This document shows, one piece after another, positions 59,554-64,000 of a stretch of 64,000 nt of DNA. This stretch comes from Streptomyces sp. RerS4 (GTDB lineage Bacteria > Actinomycetota > Actinomycetes > Streptomycetales > Streptomycetaceae), in NCBI RefSeq assembly GCF_023515955.1, contig NZ_CP097322.1:1674001-1738000 (forward strand). The letters are read 5' to 3'. Each line of letters begins with the position of its first letter. The first letter of the stretch is position 1. The notes under the pieces are model-generated. The model was not told the origin of the DNA, made no database searches, and saw only the letters and a program-made list of their open reading frames with translations. Both the position numbers and the translations under genes were made by a program.

Positions 59554-62500
59554 CAGCGAGTCGTGACAACCGAGACGGACGGATCGTCACCTTCTATTCG
59601 TACAAGGGCGGCACGGGCCGCACGATGGCGCTGGCCAACACCGCGTGGATCCTGGCCGCCAACGGCAAGCGGGTCCTCGCCGTGGACTGGGACCTGGAGG
59701 CCCCCGGCCTGCACCGCTTCTTCCACCCCTTCCTGGACCCCTCCACGCTCGGGGCCACCACCGGGGTCATCGACCTGATCAGCGAGTACGCCTGGGCGGC
59801 CACCAGCCCGGTGCAGCGCGCCGACGACTGGCACAAGGACTACGCGCGGATCCAGCCGCACGCCGTCTCCCTCACCCCGGAGACCCTGGGCTGGGAGTTC
59901 CCGGACGGCGGCACCCTCGACTTCGTCTCGGCGGGCCGGCAGAACCGCGAGTACTCGGCGACGGTGTCCACGTTCGACTGGGACAACTTCTACGACCGCC
60001 TCGGCGGCGGCCTCTTCTTCGACGCCTTACGGGCCGACATGAAGCGGAACTACGACTACGTCCTGATCGACAGCCGCACCGGCCTGTCCGACATCGCCGA
60101 CATCTGCACCGTCCACCTCCCGGACGTCCTGGTCGACTGCTTCACCCTGTCCGACCAGTCCATCGACGGCGCCGCGTCCGTCGCGCGGCAGATCGACGAG
60201 CGGTTCAACGACCGGGGCATCAAGATCTACCCGGTGCCGATGCGCATCGACGAGGGCGAGAAGGAGAAGGCCGACGCGGGCCGGGCGCTGGCCCGGATCA
60301 AGTTCGACCGCTTCCCGAGCGGGCTGGTCGGGGACGAGCTCACCTCCTACTGGGGCGCGGTGGAGATCCCGTACCGCCCCTACTACGCCTACGAGGAGAC
60401 GCTCGCCACCTTCGGCGACGAGGCCGGGCTGACCAATTCCCTGCTCTCCGCCTTCGAGCGGCTGACGACGGTGGTCACGGAGGGCGAGGTCACCTCGATG
60501 CCGGCCATCGGCGAAGAGGTCCGACTGCGGATCCGCGACGCCTTCACCCGCCGCCGCCCGGCGCTGCCCGCCGACCTGTTCCTCTCCTACGTCGCCGAGA
60601 ACCGGATGTGGGCCGACTGGATCGAGTCGGTGCTCACCCGGGCCGGCTTCCGCGTCGTCCCCAAGGACGTCTCCGCCGAGCGCGCCCCGAACACGGGCCC
60701 CGGGGACACCCTGGGCGGGGGCACCGGCATCAGCGTCGACACGGCCGCCCGGACCGTGGTGCTGCTCTCCAGCGCCTACCTGAAGTCCGCGCGGGCCGTG
60801 GACGTGTGGAACCGGGCCGCCGCCGAGGACCCGACGGGGGGCCGCCGGCAGCTGGTCGCGCTGCGGGTGGGCGACGTACGCCTGGCCACGCCGTACATCG
60901 ACCGCAACCCGGTGGACCTGTTCCGCCTCGACGAGGTGCACGCGACCACCGCCCTGCTGCGCGCCGTGGAGCGCCCGACGGCGCTGCCGGACAGCGTCGC
61001 GAGCGCCTCCCAGCCCGGCCCGCGCTTCCCCGGCACGGTCCCGAAGATCTGGAACGCGCCGCCGCGCAACCCCGGGTTCACCGGGCGCGGCATCGTGCTG
61101 GAGCGGATGCGCGACCAGCTCGGCGGCGGCATGGCCGTGGTGCTCCCGCAGCCGCAGACCCTGTACGGGCTCGGCGGCGTCGGCAAGACGCAGGTGGCGC
61201 TGGAGTACGTGCACCGGTTCATGGCCGACTACGACCTGGTGTGGTGGATCTCCTCGGAGCAGACCGACGACGTGGTGGCGGCCCTCGCGGAGCTGGCGGT
61301 GCGGCTGGGCGCGCAGACCGGCGAGGACATGTCGGCGGCCTCCCAGGAGGCCATCGACCTGCTGCGGCGCGGGGTTCCGACCTCGCGGTGGTTGCTGGTC
61401 TTCGACAACGCCGACGATCCCGAGACGCTGAAGCGGTTCTTCCCGCCGGGCGGTCCGGGCCACGTGCTGGTGACCTCCCGCAACCAGTCCTGGTCGCAGT
61501 ACGGGGACGCGCTGCCGGTGGACGTGTTCCTGCGCGAGGAGTCCGTCGAGCACCTCCAGCGCCGCGCCCCCGGGCTCACCAAGGAGGACGCCGAGCAGGT
61601 GGCCGTCGCGGTGGGCGACCTGCCGCTGGCGGTCGAGCAGGCGGGCGCCTGGATCGCGGAGACGGCGACGCCCGTGTCGGCGTACCTGGAGCAGTTGGCC
61701 CAGCAGGCCGCGCGCGTGCTGAGCCTGAACCAGCCGGCCGGATACCCGCAGCCGGTGGCGGCGACGTGGAACGTGTCGATCGAACGGCTCCAGTCCCGCT
61801 CCCCCGCCGCCGTGCGGCTGTTGCAGCTGTGCGCCTTCTTCGCGCCCGAGCCGATATCGGCGAACCTCCTGTACAGCAAGGAGATGATCGACGCCCTCAA
61901 GCCCTACGACTCCTCCCTCCAGGAGAAGTTGGTGCTGGGCCGGGTGATCCGGGAGATCGGCCGGTTCGCGATGGCCAAGGTCGACCAGGTCGGCAACAGC
62001 ATCCAGGTGCACCGTCTGGTGCAGGCCGTCATCCGGGCGCAGCTGTCGGAGGAGGAGCAGCGCGAGGCGCGGCACGCGGTGCACCGGATCCTGGCGGGTG
62101 CGCGGCCCGATGACGACGAGCCGATAGACAACCCGGAGACCTGGCCTCGGTTCAACACGATCTGGCCGCACCTGAGCCCGTCCGAGGCGCGTCTCTGCAA
62201 GGAGCCGGAGACCCGCCGGCTGTTGATCGACCGGGTGCGCTACCTGTGGAAGCGCGGCGACTTCAAGGCGGCGTACGCGCTGGGCGAGGAACTGCGCGAG
62301 GCCTGGCGCGAGATGCTCGGCAGCGACGACCTCCAGTACCTGTACCTGCGTTTCCACCTCTCCAACATCCTGCGCTCGCAGGGGCGGTTCGTGGAGGCGA
62401 AGGAGCTGGACGAGGTCACCCTGGAGCGCCAGCGGGCCGCGCTCGGTCCCTCGCACCCGCACACGTACATGACCACCAGTGGCCTGGCGATGGACCTGGG

Positions 62501-63530
62501 CGCGCTGGGCCGGTACGGGGAGGCCATGGAGCTGGCGACGGCCGCGCACGAGGGCTTCGGGCAGATCTTCCACGAGGCGCACCCGCGCACCCTGGCCGCG
62601 GCGAACAACCTGGCGCTGAACCTGCGCATGATCGGCCAGTACGCGCGGGCCCGGGAGATCGACCAGGAGGTCTTCGACCGGCGTACGGAGGTCCTGGGCC
62701 CGGACCACCCGTACACGCTGTCCTCGGCGCAGAACCTGGCCCGGGACCTGCGGGAGGTGGGCCGCTACGACGATTCGGTGCAGCTGCTGAGCCGGACGTA
62801 CGAGATCTACAAGCGGCAGCTGGGCCGGGCCTTCCCCGGGACGCTGTCGGCGGCGAAGAACCTCGCGGTGTCGCTGCGGCGGGCCGGCGAGCTGGAGGAC
62901 GCGCTGCGGCTGACGACGGCGACCCGCAACCGCTACCGGGCCAAGTACACCTCGGTCAATCCGGACCTGCTGGCCTGCGAACTCAACCTGGCGGCCGACC
63001 TGTTCGCGACCGGCGACGCGGGCGCGGCCCGGGACCTGGCGCAGGAGGTGGTGGACGAGTACATGAAGGTGCCGGGCGAGCGGCACCCGTACACCCTGGC
63101 CGCCGTCAACAACCTGGCGGTGTTCCACTGGGGCACGGGGGCATCGGAGACGGCGGATCCGATGCTGCGCCACACGATCCGCGGGATGCGCGAGGTGTTG
63201 GGCGACCAGCACCCGCACACGATCTTCGCCCACCTGAACCTGGCCAACGCGCGCGCCGACCTCGGCGATCCGGAAGGCGCGCTGGAACTGGAGCGGGTCG
63301 CGGTGAGGCGGCTGCGCGAGGCCCTCGGGGCGCACCACCCGGAGACCTTGGCGAGCGCGTCCAACATGGCGGTGAGCCTGGACATGATGGGCCGCAAGGA
63401 GGAGGCGGCCCGGGTGCGCGCGGAGGCGGTGTCGGAACTGACCCGGCTGCTCGGGGAGGACCACGGTCTGACCCGGTACGCGCGCGACGAGCGGCGGGTC
63501 CACCGGGACCTGGAGCCGCTCGCGGTGTGA
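59550..63530 (+). CDS. fxsT: FxsT: MinD-like, TIR-like, NB-ARC and TPR protein
   Basis: A 1326-residue multidomain protein. Residues 12-300 are a MinD/ParA-like ATPase with the deviant P-loop YKGGTGRTMALAN. A second TIR-like domain (LFLSYVAENRMWADWIE) covers about 337-480 and lacks an evident catalytic Glu (it reads AVDVWNRAA). An NB-ARC STAND ATPase follows from about 515, with P-loop LGGVGKTQVALEY (540) and Walker B LLVFDNADD (614). From about 850 to 1310 there are some ten TPR units of the kinesin-light-chain type. This is the architecture of a signal-sensing NLR-like protein. It is co-translated with fxsC. Confidence 0.92.
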   Translation: MTASRDNRDGRIVTFYSYKGGTGRTMALANTAWILAANGKRVLAVDWDLEAPGLHRFFHPFLDPSTLGATTGVIDLISEYAWAATSPVQRADDWHKDYARIQPHAVSLTPETLGWEFPDGGTLDFVSAGRQNREYSATVSTFDWDNFYDRLGGGLFFDALRADMKRNYDYVLIDSRTGLSDIADICTVHLPDVLVDCFTLSDQSIDGAASVARQIDERFNDRGIKIYPVPMRIDEGEKEKADAGRALARIKFDRFPSGLVGDELTSYWGAVEIPYRPYYAYEETLATFGDEAGLTNSLLSAFERLTTVVTEGEVTSMPAIGEEVRLRIRDAFTRRRPALPADLFLSYVAENRMWADWIESVLTRAGFRVVPKDVSAERAPNTGPGDTLGGGTGISVDTAARTVVLLSSAYLKSARAVDVWNRAAAEDPTGGRRQLVALRVGDVRLATPYIDRNPVDLFRLDEVHATTALLRAVERPTALPDSVASASQPGPRFPGTVPKIWNAPPRNPGFTGRGIVLERMRDQLGGGMAVVLPQPQTLYGLGGVGKTQVALEYVHRFMADYDLVWWISSEQTDDVVAALAELAVRLGAQTGEDMSAASQEAIDLLRRGVPTSRWLLVFDNADDPETLKRFFPPGGPGHVLVTSRNQSWSQYGDALPVDVFLREESVEHLQRRAPGLTKEDAEQVAVAVGDLPLAVEQAGAWIAETATPVSAYLEQLAQQAARVLSLNQPAGYPQPVAATWNVSIERLQSRSPAAVRLLQLCAFFAPEPISANLLYSKEMIDALKPYDSSLQEKLVLGRVIREIGRFAMAKVDQVGNSIQVHRLVQAVIRAQLSEEEQREARHAVHRILAGARPDDDEPIDNPETWPRFNTIWPHLSPSEARLCKEPETRRLLIDRVRYLWKRGDFKAAYALGEELREAWREMLGSDDLQYLYLRFHLSNILRSQGRFVEAKELDEVTLERQRAALGPSHPHTYMTTSGLAMDLGALGRYGEAMELATAAHEGFGQIFHEAHPRTLAAANNLALNLRMIGQYARAREIDQEVFDRRTEVLGPDHPYTLSSAQNLARDLREVGRYDDSVQLLSRTYEIYKRQLGRAFPGTLSAAKNLAVSLRRAGELEDALRLTTATRNRYRAKYTSVNPDLLACELNLAADLFATGDAGAARDLAQEVVDEYMKVPGERHPYTLAAVNNLAVFHWGTGASETADPMLRHTIRGMREVLGDQHPHTIFAHLNLANARADLGDPEGALELERVAVRRLREALGAHHPETLASASNMAVSLDMMGRKEEAARVRAEAVSELTRLLGEDHGLTRYARDERRVHRDLEPLAV

Positions 63531-63606
63531 TCCGGCCGGGTGGCGGGGCCTCACAGGGCTCCCGCCACCCGGAGGCAGAAGGACCGACAACACCCTGGGG
63601 GGCGTT

Positions 63607-64000
63607 GTGAGCGACAGCATGACCTTTCGCAATGAGGACCTGCCGGCCCTCTTCCACCACACCGACCGGGCGGCGATCTCCCGGCAGCGGGAGTCGACGC
63701 AGGCCACCCGCGCCCAGCTGATGCTGCTGGTCGCGGCGGCGGGGGCGGCCGCCCTGCCCGCCGGGCCCGCCGTGGGTTCGCTGCACCTGTTCGGGGCGCT
63801 CGGCGCGCTCGCGTACGCGGGGGTGCTGGCCGTGGGCGTACGGGCGAGCCGGCGCCGGGCCCGTCCGCAGTGGCAGCTCAACCGCAGCGCGGCCGAGTTC
63901 ATCAAGTCCCTGGCGTGGCGGTACGCCGTGCACGGGGCGCCGTTCGGGGCGGCGGGCGGCGGGCAGGACGGCGGGGCCGCGGCGCTGTACGGGACGCGCC
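63607..64000 (+). CDS. SLATT/DUF4231-type membrane protein, 5' part
   Basis: The first 131 codons of a gene running off the window. It reads TFRNEDLPALFHHTDRAAIS near the start, then two hydrophobic stretches (LMLLVAAAGAAALPAG and FGALGALAYAGVLAVGV), then RPQWQLNRSAAEFIKSLAWR with YAVHGAPF. A basic helix, two membrane helices and the AEFIKSLAWRY segment match the DUF4231/SLATT superfamily, many members of which are predicted pore-forming effectors tied to nucleotide-signalling conflict systems. Start GTG 63607, or ATG 63619. It lies 76 bp after fxsT on the same strand. Confidence 0.75.
   Translation, partial: MSDSMTFRNEDLPALFHHTDRAAISRQRESTQATRAQLMLLVAAAGAAALPAGPAVGSLHLFGALGALAYAGVLAVGVRASRRRARPQWQLNRSAAEFIKSLAWRYAVHGAPFGAAGGGQDGGAAALYGTR

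Noticed and set aside
60027..63905. A 1292-codon minus-strand open frame opposite fxsT
   Set aside because: Antisense shadow; fxsT has P-loops, TIR and TPR motifs on the other strand.
1..64000. tRNA, rRNA, insertion sequences, integrase or attachment sites
   Set aside because: None was recognised on either strand by reading; no transposase or integrase motif appears in any open frame.

Overview
The window is a stretch of high-GC actinobacterial chromosome, almost certainly from a Streptomyces. It has strong G/C third-position bias, many GTG starts, frequent 4-bp ATGA/GTGA/TTGA gene overlaps and many TetR regulators. The run hmgA, Ser/Thr kinase, SGNH lipase, LPMO, GHSQG lipase, dnaE2 resembles from memory the order in S. 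coelicolor. I see no rRNA, tRNA, insertion sequence, prophage or CRISPR array. No gap between genes exceeds about 275 bases; the control elements I can see in the gaps are listed.

1-13.1 kb: start of a flavoprotein gene, a Nudix hydrolase, two DUF202 membrane proteins, a His-rich protein and an MBL-fold hydrolase. Next comes an acyl-CoA catabolic block: an APH-like kinase plus acyl-CoA dehydrogenase, a TetR gene, and an SDR plus acyl-CoA ligase. Palindromes of one type precede both operons. A NamZ-like muramidase, an alpha/beta hydrolase, a zinc-ribbon protein and a broken BKACE-type gene follow.

13-24.4 kb: soxR, then further acyl/aldehyde metabolism (MaoC hydratase, acyl-CoA dehydrogenase, ALDH, ADH) under two more TetR regulators with their own repeated palindromes, then a citrate-type transporter, a molybdopterin oxidoreductase and a TetR.

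24.4-46.4 kb: a three-gene envelope operon (beta-helix protein, lipoprotein, membrane protein), hmgA with a clear operator, a GntR, an orphan type ISP specificity domain, a TetR-controlled ABC exporter, a CoA-transferase, a receptor-type Ser/Thr kinase, an SGNH lipase, an AAA ATPase, a GNAT/DUF402/HNH operon, a sortase-anchored LPMO and a secreted lipase.

46.5-54.6 kb: an acyl-CoA dehydrogenase-like protein, an SOS-type mutagenesis pair (DnaE2 plus a truncated Y-family protein) behind a LexA-like box, a DUF3533 membrane protein and an alpha/beta hydrolase.

54.7-64 kb: the most interesting region, an Fxs RiPP island. It encodes a 54-residue precursor ending Phe-Asn-Ser-Ala-Leu, a radical SAM/SPASM maturase, an AAC(3)-family acyltransferase, a TIR-like FxsC and a 1326-residue protein combining a MinD-like ATPase, a second TIR-like domain, NB-ARC and TPR repeats. 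A SLATT/DUF4231-type membrane protein runs off the end. Peptide modification is thus joined to an NLR-like (immune-style) protein set.

Three genes (NamZ-like, BKACE-like, beta-helix) appear frame-shifted at G or C runs, so base errors in the assembly should be kept in mind.
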